Below, piece after piece: positions 47,723-59,000 of a stretch of DNA of 64,000 nt. The notes beneath the pieces were generated by a model. The model saw only the letters and a program-made list of their open reading frames with translations. It was not told the DNA's origin and did no database searches. A program made the translations under genes and the position numbers. This DNA comes from Leishmania mexicana MHOM/GT/2001/U1103 (taxonomy: Eukaryota > Euglenozoa > Kinetoplastea > Trypanosomatida > Trypanosomatidae): the NCBI RefSeq assembly GCF_000234665.1, contig NC_018320.1:124001-188000 (forward strand), in the 5' to 3' direction. How positions within the stretch are numbered: the stretch's first letter is position 1; each line of letters opens with the position of its first letter.

Positions 47723-50478
47723 AGTGGTGGATGATCAGCATGCCCCCCCCCACACCTCGCTGGTTGGCGTCACCGTCTCGCCGTCTCAGCAGTGCACCGC
47801 GAAGCGGGTCTTGCCAAAGTGGCACATGTGTCGTCTCGCAGCGGGGCTGCGGAACCAACTACGGAGCGCACCGCTATTCCTCAGGTGAGTGTGCTCCTGT
47901 CTGCCGAGGAGAGGGGGGCATCGGGCGTGGGTACAATTACGTCGGCTGCTGCAAGAACAACACGAAGTAATGGTGAAGAGGTGCTACGTTGAGCAGCAAA
48001 GGTGGGAGAGAAGGCGAGGGGGAGGAGGGGAGGCGGCAGATGATGCGTCCCCTGGTGAACACGAGAAAGTGGTCATGTCCTCCGATTGTGTGTGGGTGTT
48101 GGTGCTTGGGCGGGTAAGAGTGTCACTGTCGTTGACGTTTTGCGTGAGAGGGAGAAGGGCCATGAAAGAACGAGAGGAGAAGCTGCCCAGAATAGAAAAG
48201 CGCGATGGGTTATGGGCCTGTGTGCGCGTCGCGCCGTGGTGACATGTATCTGGCCATCACTTCGCGTGCAGGAATCCTGTGTTAGAGCAGCAGCAGCAGC
48301 AGCAATACTGGACAAGCAGTGCCTGCGTGCCCGGGTGTCTCGCGTCTGTCAAACTCGATGAAGCGCCTCGCAAGAGGAAAAGGGAGAGCAAGCCCTCCTC
48401 CCCTCCCCCGACCTCGGCGCTTACCTTTGCTCGCCTCGACCACCGTGCCACACATGTGCTGGTGTGCTCCCCCCCCCCCCACACACACACGTACACACGC
48501 CAAGCGGCACCATCACGCCACGGCTGATGAGCGGATTACATGCGAGGATGTCACGGTGTGCTTCTCTTTTCTCTCTTTTACGTGTGCGTGCGCAGCTATG
48601 ACTCTCTTCCTCCCTCCGCCTGTCGTTCGCCGAGAGCGCGCGCGCTTGCGTTCTAACACCCGTAGAGATACACGTATATTGCTAGCTAGCTGCAGGAGGT
48701 GGGGTGAGCCGTGAGCCGGAGACGTGCGTACAGGCACGGGAGCTCTCAAACTTCATGGAGATGCCCCTTCATCGGGCTCCTGTTTCGAAGGCGAGAGGGC
48801 ACATAAAAACAGTTCACACCCACACACGCACACGCGCGAGGTTCAGCGAGCCGTATCATTACACGGCTCCAGTGCACAAAAAAAAATGAAAAGGAAAGCG
48901 AAAGAACAAAGACGAGTGGCGCAGACGGTGAGCGGGCGGGTGCCCCACGGCGAAGCGCACGCACGCACGCACGCATGCGAGGTACATCCTACCCACACAC
49001 ACACACGCACACACACGTGTGCCTCTCGGAAATATACGCAAGCGAACAGAAATAGTCGGCCCGGCAAGAGTCGGGTATGATGGCCATGGGCAAATAAACA
49101 CAACGACGATGCCATCGATTGGGGGGGGAGGGGAGGTAACGGGACGGCGGAGGATGAGGATCATGAGAAGCAGACGTGAGTGAAGGGCACGCCTGTACAC
49201 ATAGAGACACGCATAGCTGCCTAACTACAGCAGGCAAGAAAAAGAAAGTAGTAGCAGCCATATTCATCGTTCTCAACACCGCCGTGACGTACAGGGAGGG
49301 AGAAAGGGAAAGGGAAAGAGAGGGAAGCCGCCAGTTTGGGCACAAGCATACCAGTTTTACAAAGTACCGTGTACATATCCTCGCATCGCTGTCGTGGATG
49401 GCGATACGAGATTCTCGACGCACCTGAAAACGGCAGCGCCATCACTGTGGCGACAGTGAAGGCAGCACCTCTGGCGAAACATTAAAAAAGTGGAGGGAGG
49501 GGGGATCGTCCGTTGGCTGTGAAACCACGGAACAATCCTTTCACACAAGCGAGTAACACGCCCTATGCAGGGCGCACGCGCGCACACATGGCATCTACCA
49601 TGTGTGTGGTACCCTTCGCCTCGTCATGTGCACCTTTATACGTGTCCTCTTCGCCGTCCTCGCTCGCCCGAACGCGCGCGATGTGTGCATCGCTGTGCTT
49701 TTGGATGCGCGCGAGGAAGGGAAGAAGAGTGGAGATGGGGAGGGAGGAGGGGAGGGAGTCCCCCTCTGCCGGTCTTTCAGGGGAGAGCGAGCAATGCTCT
49801 CCGCCGCTCCATTATGCAATCATGGGAGCAGGTAAAAGGAGAAGGAGCGGTGAAGGATCAGTGTGGAGAAAAAAGGGGAAATGCCGTCGCCGGTTCCGCT
49901 GTGCTGATGTGCGCATGCGCGTTGGGGCGTTCGATTTTAGAGAGAGACCCAGGTGGTGGGGGGGAGGGGGTGCAGACAAGGTAAGAGAGACAGAGAGAGG
50001 CAAAGGCAGAGACACACACAGATGATGATGAGGGAGGAGGAGGAGGCGCGTGCGCGGGGGCGTGTGTGTGTGTGTGCGGTGATGCCGCTCACCACCCCCA
50101 CCCCACCATGAATCGAAGGAGAAAGCGCTGGGGCATATGTGAGCCGTGACGCATCGAGGAGAGGAGAGGAAGCAACGAAAACAAAGCAAAGTGCAGAAAT
50201 AACACAAAAACGAAAGAGGAGGGGGTTAAGCAAGGCGAGGGGGAGGGGAAGGGGGGAGCGGCACATCGAACCTGTACGACGACTGTGTGGCAGTGTACTC
50301 GTGTGCGTGCCTGTGTGTGTGTATGTATGTGTGTGTACCTGCGTCACGTGGTGTATGCATGCGCGGATACATGCCTTGCAGTGAGAGCAGGTGCTGCACC
50401 GCCTCCACGCTTCCTCCCTATGAAGTGGCAGAAGAAGTTACGCTTATGTTGCTGCTCTTCATGAGCTGTGAGTGGCGC
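47723..50478. other. Intergenic region between amastin-like pseudogene and gene C
   Basis: Presumed 3'UTR of amastin-like gene C. Contains CA/GT runs (about 48991-49018, 50325-50336), CT/GA-rich tracts (about 49292-49324) and C or G runs (48470-48480). No gene or repeat copy recognised. Confidence 0.6.
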
Positions 50479-51129
50479 TCATGGATACGGGCCGCCATTC
50501 TGGAGATTGCTGGTGTCGTTCTTTGTGTCGCATGCCCGCCCACTGCGCACCGGCCTCGATCGGCAGTCACAGCAGAGGCAAAGCGCCTGCATGACGACCA
50601 GTAAAAGGAAGCCGCCAACGGCGATGCACAGGAGGAAGAAGCCCTCCCCAAGACGGTAGCCATTCGTCCGCGGGGCCTGCAGGTAGGCCATGCCTTCACT
50701 CACGCAGAAGTCCGTTTTGAAGACGAACACTGCCGCGGCCAACACCACCACTGAGAACAACATGGCGAAAATGGTCAGCAGGAGGCTGGTGACGCCGAGG
50801 CTGATGTTGTATCCGGCCATCGTCCAGCAGGCGAGCGTGAGGCATGCGACACCGGCGATTGCGGCGGCCACAACGGAGAGGATCGCCATCACAATGAAGA
50901 AGATCCTAGCCTTCTGGCAGAGGATAGCAAAACTGTAGGTGCGCAATATCAAGGTCGACGGCGGAGTCCCGGAGACGTTGATCGACTCGTTGAACCAGAA
51001 GAACACTCTGTACTTCGTAAGGACGGTTTCATTCGAATCTTTACGGTATATCGGGAGGAGTATCGCGGCGACGATGCACCCGGTGAACAACAACATGAGG
51101 AGCAGCAAGATAAGGCGACAGCAGCGCAT
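50479..51129 (-). CDS. Amastin-like four-TM surface protein C
   Basis: The product is 216 residues from an ATG at 51129. TM segments are at about 5-27, 76-102, 110-137 and 160-186. The loop after TM1 contains RVFFWFNESINVS with potential N-glycosylation sites (NES, NVS) and a Cys at 71. KTDFC follows TM3, and TM4 opens with GYRLGEGFFLLC. A Cys-rich juxtamembrane stretch (LCLCCDCRSR) may be acylated, and the tail is hydrophilic, ending NGGPYP. Among the three members it is the closest counterpart of the pseudogene. Stage-specific control is expected through its roughly 2.7-kb downstream region, by analogy with known amastins. Confidence 0.85.
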   Translation of the reverse strand: MRCCRLILLLLMLLFTGCIVAAILLPIYRKDSNETVLTKYRVFFWFNESINVSGTPPSTLILRTYSFAILCQKARIFFIVMAILSVVAAAIAGVACLTLACWTMAGYNISLGVTSLLLTIFAMLFSVVVLAAAVFVFKTDFCVSEGMAYLQAPRTNGYRLGEGFFLLCIAVGGFLLLVVMQALCLCCDCRSRPVRSGRACDTKNDTSNLQNGGPYP

Positions 51130-51541
51130 GGCGGTGTGCGATCAAAGATCGTGGGGAAAGAGTGCCGGGTGGTAGGCAAAAAAAGGGGCGGAATTACAGG
51201 CGGAGAGGGGCCCGTAAACTGCACACGCACACACCCACGCGCACGCACACGCAGCTGTGATGGGGTGAAGAGCTCGCGAGATGATGATGTGAAAGCACGC
51301 AAAAAAAAAGAGAGAGAGAAAGGATTTCTTTTCCGAAGTTACAGCACAACTTAGGGGGAGAGGGGAGAGGGGAGAGGGGGAGAGGGGGGAGAGGGGGGAG
51401 AGTAGACAGACGCGGTGAGCAAGGGGAGAATTCGAAATATGTAAAACAAACAAAAGCTTTAAGACAAGAAAAAGAAGAGAAGGTTACTGAAGAGAACTGA
51501 AGATGGTTGGCGGTGACACGTGTGCACGCGCAACTTTCGTC

Positions 51542-51582
<41 letters not shown>

Positions 51583-53138
51583 GGTGTGTGTGAGTGTGTG
51601 CAGTACGCCATATGTGCCGGTTGCGGCCAGAGCAAGCGGAAGGTCGCAGAGAGAGAGAAGGGGAAACGATAAAGAGGAGGAGTCGCAGGTGGAGAAGGTT
51701 GGCAGCGCACATGCGAGAACAGCAGCAGCTGGTGTACGTGTGTGCGTGTGTGTTACAGCGCCGTAGACTTGCCTCCCGCCCCGTGTTTCTCCGCTTCATA
51801 ATATTGTGCATGGTATGGCTCGTGCTCCCCTGCCGCCATGAGAGCGGTTTCAATGTCGCCCTTCTGCTACGCCGATGATTCGGTGCGTCTGCTTCCCACC
51901 TTGTGCGAGCTTGTCCTCTTCGGTCTTTCCGCCATCCACACCCTCCAAGCCGGAAAGTGAAGCAGAACAGAGGACAGCGGGCACGCACGAGGCGGTATCG
52001 AAGCACTTATGTGAGGTACGTCCATTGTGCAACGGAGGTGTGCGGAGGAGGTGGCCCCCACTCCCCCTCCCCCTCTCGCCCCGCGTCATCACAAGGGGAG
52101 GAGGAGAGGGAAGGGGGGGTTAAACAGAGGGAGAACTAAAAGCACACAGGAACGCCGCGTGTGAGGAGAGGCGGTGGCGAGACGGGGAGGGGAGGGGGGT
52201 CGCTGCAGCACCCGTCCCAACGACCCGAGTGCCGTGGTAAAGCCCACAGAACGGCAAGAGGAACGCACACAGTTGTGCTCACGTGAGTGCGCCCGGGGGC
52301 GAAGCAGCAGTCGCCGGTCAGGTCACAGAAGACGCAGCTGTGTCATCACGCACACATGCGCACTACAGTGCAAAGAACGACTGCCCCTTCAAAGAGCCGC
52401 ACCAGCGCCGACATGCGCGGAGTGAAGAGCTCCGGGGGACTGCTGGTCATACATTTGTTATTGGCGGGGCGGGGAGCGTCACACGAGTGTACGGGAAGAG
52501 CACCCCAGGCAAGAATCTTGGCGATGAAGGAGGCGGGGTCGAAACTCTCCGCAGTCCGCTGTCGTGAGCGCAGGACACTGTTCACTTCTGGCTCACGCTT
52601 TGTTCGCCCATGCGGCGTAGTTTCGGTGTGCTGCCTGCGTCCTTGTCCTCGTACCACGGCAAGCAGTGCCGTCCTCCACGACTGTCCGATCAGCGCGCGG
52701 TCATGGTGTCCCCGTCCACCCCCCGGCCATCAACGACGGCACGTCAGTTGACGGCGACACTACGTGCTCGTGCCGCCGCCATTCTCCCTGGCGCGCGTCT
52801 GCCACTCCGCATGCCGTTTTGCGCTTTTATTCTTTACCGCGCTCAGCTGTCAGCTCGCCCCTCCGCACACACTCCAGTGCAGAGGCAGCGGGAGGGGTGG
52901 GAGAGGGTGACGCGGTCTCGCCCGCTGCACCAATGCCGCCGCCCACGTCACCTCGTCGGAGGCGACGCGCCCGCGCAACGCCTCGTGCAGGAGAGGCTGA
53001 CCTTCGGTCGTTGCTCTTCATTCATCTGTTGCGGGGGATGGCGGCTACATGGGCGTGGCCGGCCTCTCCTCACAACACACACCCGCCCCACCCCACGCCC
53101 GCGTGCGCCGTGCGACGTTTTTTTCTTCTCTTTGGTAC
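51130..53138. other. Intergenic region between amastin-like gene C and the DEAD-like gene
   Basis: Presumed 3'UTR of the DEAD-like gene. Contains a GT microsatellite (51548-51581), GAGAGGGG tandem runs (about 51357-51402) and A9 near 51301-51309. Frames are low-complexity. No gene recognised. Confidence 0.6.
51548..51581. repeat. GT dinucleotide microsatellite
   Basis: Uninterrupted GT repeat of about 17 units followed by an imperfect GT stretch. It lies in the intergenic region upstream of amastin-like gene C. Confidence 0.9.
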
Positions 53139-56100
53139 TCAGCTGTCGCTGACCTCGCGCAGCGCCTCCATCACACACGAGCCAGCACGTCCGTGCACGT
53201 TGTGCTCCGTCAGCAGCAGCTGGCATTCCACCTTGGCTGGCACGAAGTTGACGGCGTTGCTCGGCACACCCGAGGCAGTGCCACCACCGGCAGCGGACGC
53301 GGCGGCCGTACCGCGCCACCAGCGGCGAGCACAGAACTGCTTCGAGCTCCCGAGAATGGCGCGGCCGCGTTGCGCCAGCAAGTCAATGATCTCCTTCTTC
53401 TCCAGCTGCGTCATCACCGTGCGTGGCAAGGAGAAGTGCACAATTAGGTCTACTTCCGTGCATTGGTGCACATCACGAAGCACGCGAGGGTCTGTCAGCT
53501 GCGCATCCGTCAGGACCAGCACCTCCGCCTCTGACGCTCGGAACAGCTCCACGCTCTCCGTCACCCGCACCATCGCAGCGCGGGTGTCGTGCTCCTGATC
53601 GTGGAAAAGACGCTGGAGCTGCGTCACCACCAGTGACTGCTCGCGGCGAGCAGAGCAGACGACCACTACACGCGCACCCTGCCCACCACGGTGGGCCTCG
53701 AACGCAGCAACGCCTCTCTCGTGTGTCGCGTGGCAGCCGGTGGACGATATGTGTTCAGCAATGGTGGAGAAGAGATGAGTCACCTTGGCAGCGTCGATGT
53801 CGCTGCCGGATATGCGAGGGCGTCCTTCGCTGCCGCCGTTCGGTGGCGAAGCGGCCACCGGTACCTCCACTGGTACCGCGCACACCTGCACGTTCATCAT
53901 GGCCCATATCGACGCGTCGCGCTGATCAAAGCGCACCAGCCGCTCCCCCGCGTCGGGTATGATGGTGCTATCGAGGAAGCCGCGTACCTCGTTGCCCATG
54001 CGATCGGCTGTCACCACGAACTGGCACTCCACATCCAGCGCGTTCACCAACGACAGCCACCACGAGTGGACGAAAGACTCCTTCAGCGGTGGCATGAGCA
54101 CCCTCTCGAGATTAACAAACAACGCCACACGCACGTGTTCCAGCGGTGGCAGGGCGGACGCCTCCCCCTGCACCATTCCAAGCGCCATCCCCAGGGCGTG
54201 ATAGGTGGTGATCAACAGCGGCACGCGCTGGCTCAGAACGTCAGACAGCTCGGCTGTGCTGTCTTCCTTAGCCGCTTGTTGCTCCTTCGCTGAGGCCGCA
54301 GGCGGCTCCTCCACTACAGCAACGGCAGAGAAGGGGGCCACCGGTGCCTCCATCGGCACAGCAGACGGCACCACAGAGTCCAGCGCAAGGGCGCGCAGCT
54401 CGTCAGCTGCCGGCGGTGCTACACTGTTATCAAGCATCATCGGCAACACTGCCTCCGCGTTAGTAGGCATCAACGGAGGCAGCCCTGCGCTTTGGCAGCC
54501 AGGAGAAGAAGTTGACGAGGCGGTCGTGGAAGACGAGGAAGACGACGATGAAACACTGCGCCGGTCCTCCCCGTGGCGGTCCCGGTGGTGGCGGCGGCTA
54601 CGGTGGTGGTGATGACGGCGACTCCGGTGACGGGACAGACGCTCCTCGCTGCGGCTGCGGTGTCGGTAGCTGACGCTGCCGCTGCTGCTGTGGTGGCGGT
54701 GACGGCGGCTGCTTCTTCGATGGCTGCTGTACGCCTGCGAGTGCCGCTCCTCGTCGTCCACAGGTCGCCTGTCCTTGCCGCCGTCACCACCGTCAACCTC
54801 ATCACTGCGACGGCGGTGGCGACGGTGGCTGCGATGGCCGCTCGCATCCCTCTCTCCGCGACTCTCCGCCTCCTCTCCCCGATCGCTGCGGTCGCCATGC
54901 CGGCTGCGGTGGCGATGGCGGCTGCTGGAGCGCGGCGAGCGTTTCTCGCGATGGCGCGCCCGCCTGATCTCGTCGTCTTCGCCCTCGACCTCGGCGCGCT
55001 CGCTGCGGTGGCGGCGGTGGCGATGGTGCGCGTGGGACGACCGCCTCTCGGCCCGCTCTTCGTCGGCACCGTCATCCCTGACCCCCTCATCTTCCCTGTG
55101 CCGCCTCCGTTGGAGCCTTGTATCTCCGCCGTTTGCGCGCTCCCCGGCCGAGCCTTGAGCTGTGCCTGCGGCCTCTGCAGGCAGAGGCGCATTCATCACG
55201 AGGGCCGCCAGCTCCGAAAGGCCCGGCACCGTTGCCTCTGCATGGAGCGGAGCAGACTCAGTCTGCGTGGGATCAGCTGGTAGCAGCGCCGCAGCACCGG
55301 CGGCACCAGTCGTGTCAGTGATGAAGGGGAGCGACAACGGCGGCCCGATGAAGCGCCGACCGCTGGTGACCTCGGGGAAGGTGGGCGTCACACCAACGTG
55401 GCCGAGAGCATCGCTCGAGTAGGCGCCATTGCCGCCATCCAGCACCGCCGGCTGCTGCTCAGCCGTATGCGCCTCCAGCAGTGGACGGAGCGCGACGCCA
55501 TCCTTCTGAAACGTGTATGGGGCGAATGCTGCGGGTCCGAAGACAGACCCCAGCCAGTGCGCCGCGGAGAGCACCTCTGGGTAGGACGAGAGGATAATGA
55601 GTGCACGAGGAGCCGGTGCCGACGCAGGATCGGAGGCGGCAGCGGGCTCTGCCGAATCTGGGCGAGCATCTGCCGCATCCCTGTTGTCCTCCATTGCCTC
55701 CTCTGGCTTCACCTGTGCCTCGGTGGGAAAAGTGGACGCGGACCCCTCAGCCGCAGCCGGTGGTTTATCAGCAGCTGCCTCCCCTTCACCCTCCACGGGC
55801 GCTAGAGGGACGTCCGTCTCCTCAGCGGCGCCGGAGTCGGCGTTGCTGGTGAGCGCCAGAACGTTTGCGCCAGCAGCGAGCAGCGCCGCCGTGCGCTTGC
55901 CGATACCACGCGGGCCGCTCAGCAGCACATGGTCGCCAAGGAGTAGTGCCGGGAGCGCGACCTGCTGCAGTCCCCGAAAAAGAAGGCGCTCTCCCAGCGG
56001 AGTCGCCGCGGGCTCGTCCACCCTGCGCTGCGCATCGACGCAAGATGGGTGTGCCGCACCCGGTGCGCTTGGCTCTGCCGCTCCGTTGTCGTTGCCCTTG

Positions 56101-56750
56101 CCAGCACCAAGAACGCCGCCTTGCAGCTGGTGCTGCTGTGCGCCTCCCCAGTAGCGCATGAAAGAGCCGTCGGCGCTGGCGGCAGCGGCGTTGCTCTCCG
56201 TGTAGCTCCTCTCACCGCCATCGCGACCCCCTCGTCCTCCCCGTGCACCGTCCCGCCATCCACCACCACCGCCGCTACGCTGCTGACGAAAGCTGCTGTG
56301 TGCCGCATCTTGCAAGAAGGCGCAGAGACCGGCTTCGACGAGGGGGTGCAGCTGCGCATCACGCACCGTCAGCAGTGGTGGCACCAATGCCGACACCGGA
56401 CGTGAGGCGCTGATGCTGTGCAACGTCAAGAACACGGCCAGAAACTCGCCCGAAAAGAAATAGTCGAGCAGATACGCCGGCGGCACCCAGGATGTGCGCG
56501 TCGTGAGCACAGCATCCTGCCGCGCCTCCGCCTCCGTCGCGCTGCTATCGACACCCTCACCTTCCTCGTCGCTGTCCGAGAAGCGGCTGAAGGGGGACGA
56601 AGATGGGTGCTGCTTCAGCGCATGACGCTGGGGCACGAGGCCCAGTCGGCCCTTGGCCTCGATCACCAACTCGAGCAGGGACTTCTGCGGTGGCTCGGGG
56701 TACACCTTGTCCGTGCTGGCACGCGTGAAGTGCGGAAAGGAAAAGTTCAT
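53139..56750 (-). CDS. Degenerate DEAD-box helicase-like protein with RS/His-rich insert
   Basis: The product is 1203 residues from the ATG at 56750; the frame runs to 57077 in UTR-like sequence. The order of a DEAD-box core is visible. FRGLQQVALPALLLGDHVLL leads into a good Walker A loop, GPRGIGKRTAALLA (Lys285). Later VPLLITTYHALGMAL fits the TPGR region. RVALFVNLERVL stands where VLDEADRML is expected (about residue 879), so the Asp-Glu pair is lost. VVTADRM replaces SAT. In the second RecA-like domain VVVVCSARREQ, LVLTDAQLTDP and VDLIVHFSLPRT fit motifs IV, V and the following strand, but the ARGxD and HRxGRxxR arginines are missing. Between motif I and the motif II region sits an insert of about 170 residues (about 565-735) of Arg/Ser/His/Glu repeats, like splicing-factor RS domains. 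Likely an RNA-associated pseudo-helicase in the nucleus. Confidence 0.75.
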   Translation of the reverse strand: MNFSFPHFTRASTDKVYPEPPQKSLLELVIEAKGRLGLVPQRHALKQHPSSSPFSRFSDSDEEGEGVDSSATEAEARQDAVLTTRTSWVPPAYLLDYFFSGEFLAVFLTLHSISASRPVSALVPPLLTVRDAQLHPLVEAGLCAFLQDAAHSSFRQQRSGGGGGWRDGARGGRGGRDGGERSYTESNAAAASADGSFMRYWGGAQQHQLQGGVLGAGKGNDNGAAEPSAPGAAHPSCVDAQRRVDEPAATPLGERLLFRGLQQVALPALLLGDHVLLSGPRGIGKRTAALLAAGANVLALTSNADSGAAEETDVPLAPVEGEGEAAADKPPAAAEGSASTFPTEAQVKPEEAMEDNRDAADARPDSAEPAAASDPASAPAPRALIILSSYPEVLSAAHWLGSVFGPAAFAPYTFQKDGVALRPLLEAHTAEQQPAVLDGGNGAYSSDALGHVGVTPTFPEVTSGRRFIGPPLSLPFITDTTGAAGAAALLPADPTQTESAPLHAEATVPGLSELAALVMNAPLPAEAAGTAQGSAGERANGGDTRLQRRRHREDEGVRDDGADEERAERRSSHAHHRHRRHRSERAEVEGEDDEIRRARHREKRSPRSSSRHRHRSRHGDRSDRGEEAESRGERDASGHRSHRRHRRRSDEVDGGDGGKDRRPVDDEERHSQAYSSHRRSSRRHRHHSSSGSVSYRHRSRSEERLSRHRSRRHHHHRSRRHHRDRHGEDRRSVSSSSSSSSTTASSTSSPGCQSAGLPPLMPTNAEAVLPMMLDNSVAPPAADELRALALDSVVPSAVPMEAPVAPFSAVAVVEEPPAASAKEQQAAKEDSTAELSDVLSQRVPLLITTYHALGMALGMVQGEASALPPLEHVRVALFVNLERVLMPPLKESFVHSWWLSLVNALDVECQFVVTADRMGNEVRGFLDSTIIPDAGERLVRFDQRDASIWAMMNVQVCAVPVEVPVAASPPNGGSEGRPRISGSDIDAAKVTHLFSTIAEHISSTGCHATHERGVAAFEAHRGGQGARVVVVCSARREQSLVVTQLQRLFHDQEHDTRAAMVRVTESVELFRASEAEVLVLTDAQLTDPRVLRDVHQCTEVDLIVHFSLPRTVMTQLEKKEIIDLLAQRGRAILGSSKQFCARRWWRGTAAASAAGGGTASGVPSNAVNFVPAKVECQLLLTEHNVHGRAGSCVMEALREVSDS

Positions 56751-59000
56751 CTGAGCTGCGCGAAACAAATCGGAGAGACGAGAGACCGAAACCCGTGAGC
56801 GCGCGCACGCCAGACGTCGCCGTCCTCCCACTCGTGTCGACGGACGTGTGCCGGGAGCCAGCACGCACTGAAAACGAGTGTGTCGCCACCAGAGCACGCT
56901 CCCCCCACACACACCCAACACACACGCAGCAAGCGAGCGAGCGAGCGAGCGAGGGGAGCGGGAGAAAACGGGGAAGAGGGCGAGAGGGCGAGGGAAAGAA
57001 AAGATGGCGAAAGCGCAACCAAAGTGGCCGCAGTGAGGGAGGGGGCACGTGTGTGTGTGTGTGTGTGTGTCGGGCAACTATGTGGCGGGGTCGCTGCAGA
57101 AATACAGGTGGTAGCGAGGCGGCGTGCTGCTGCTGCTGCTGAGTCGCGTAATGTCGCAGAGCAAGCGAAGCAGACAAACGCATGGATAGACGTGTGTGCG
57201 GGTGCACCCGCAACGAAGGAGCGAGGAAGCGAGGGAGAGCGAGAGATGGATGCGAAGTAGGGCGAGGGCAAGAAGAAAGCAAAGGGGGAGGCACATCACC
57301 GCACAAGAACAGCGCGTGCGTGCGGGCCGGGGGGAGAGTCGCAAAGCACCGCACGACAGTGCGGCCATCAACAAATGGAGGGTTGTATGACCGATTTAAA
57401 ATAGAGAAGCGAAGAACAGAGGGGGAGGGGGCTGCACAGTTGGCCCGATGACTCGCTCCCAAAGCTTCGCATCGATTCTTTGCGCGCCCGTGGATGCAAG
57501 CGCAGGTAACCTTTTACTGTCGCTGCTGTTATTCGGTGGCGACTCACGTCTGTGGGGTCCACGTGACTCTCTGCGGGACCGCGCAGAGCGGGCGGCATGT
57601 GCGCTTCTAAGAATTTCCTTTTACGCCGTTCTTTATTCGGCTTTTCCCCCTCGGAGTTGCCGTGGCTTGCTGCTGCGGATGCGTGTGACGTCCGCTCTGA
57701 GGCACCTCTGTGCGCCGCCGTATTCTCGCATTGTCAACTCCCTCCCTCCCCCCTCCACCCCCTTCTTTGTTGTGCACCCCAACTCTACATAGAATACTGA
57801 TGCGGTGCATGTGCGCGCCGGTAGGTCAGCAGACTACACCCACAGCGTGCTGGAAAGCACCGCAGCAGCAGCAGCACGGGGCATCTGCAAGCCGGAAGGG
57901 CTAGCCTGTGCAAGTCCAGTGAGAAGAGACCCATGGAGAGGCGACCGACGCGTGCATCAGAATGCGTGTGGGATGGCGTGAGCGAAGAAGGCAGGAAGCG
58001 TACGAGGGAGAGAAGGTTGCGCACACGCACACACACACCCCTCCCCAGACAGACGGACGGACGGACAGTGAGAGGGCGACAGAGGTATCACCATGGATGG
58101 AGAACAACGAAATACCTGAAGACGAAGGGCAGGGCAGGGAGGGGGTAGAAAGGGGGAGGAGACGCGTCTGTGTGGCGATGGCTGCGGGGGGGGGAGAGGG
58201 CTTGCTCCGCGCCTCGGCTGCACACACGTGCACCCGCTCGCCCATGCAGGCAGTCTTCATGCTACCAGACCCCAAACTCTCACGCTCACCCGCCGTCCCC
58301 ATCCCCCGGACCCCTTTCGCCGACCGCTCCGACTTCTTCGACTTCCCTCTCATCCCTGCTCAGCCGCTCACTCGCTCTCTCCGCACACACCACAGCCGAA
58401 AAATCCAAACAATGCGCCGTGGCAACCGCCGTCCTACGTCCAAGGGCCTTGCGCCTTTACGACGGGGCATTTTGCTGTTTCCTGCTAATGAAAGACCCCG
58501 CTACCCGCACTCTCGTGCAGTCCGTCGCGCTGATGTACGAGCCGGCCAAATCTGCCCTCCGCCACCCTCGGTGCACGCTACACGCAGCGCCAGCCGCGGC
58601 CCCTCCCCGTCCCTCCGCCACCCGCGGCGAGAGCGGCAAAGGGGGGGGGGGCAACGTGCCGAGAGAAAGAGGACGGACAGACAGACGAGTGCACAGCAGA
58701 GATGCACACGAAAACTTGAGAAACGGAAACGGACCAACGCCGCACACGCGTGACGGGCGTGCGCCTGCGCGAGAGTGTTCGAGGGAGGAGGAGGAGGAGA
58801 GGCGGGGGCACCGCCGAACAGACAACAAATATATATTTTCCCTATGCGCCATCAACGTCACCGGTCACCCACGCGACTCGAGCTCCAACACCACCGTCAT
58901 CACCAGCTGGCCCTCCTCAACGGCATGGGCGGAAGAAAAGCAGCAGTCCAGCGGAGACGGCGCATGTCTGCCGCGCCCCACCGCAGGACGGTCTCTCCCC
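56751..59000. other. Intergenic region (2.2 kb)
   Basis: Presumed 3'UTR of the 59001-59987 gene and 5'UTR of the DEAD-like gene. A CA repeat on the transcript strand (about 57050-57070) and CT-rich sequence near 56930-57010 could be splice tracts. G-rich runs occur near 58182-58196 and 58640-58650. No gene recognised. Confidence 0.6.
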
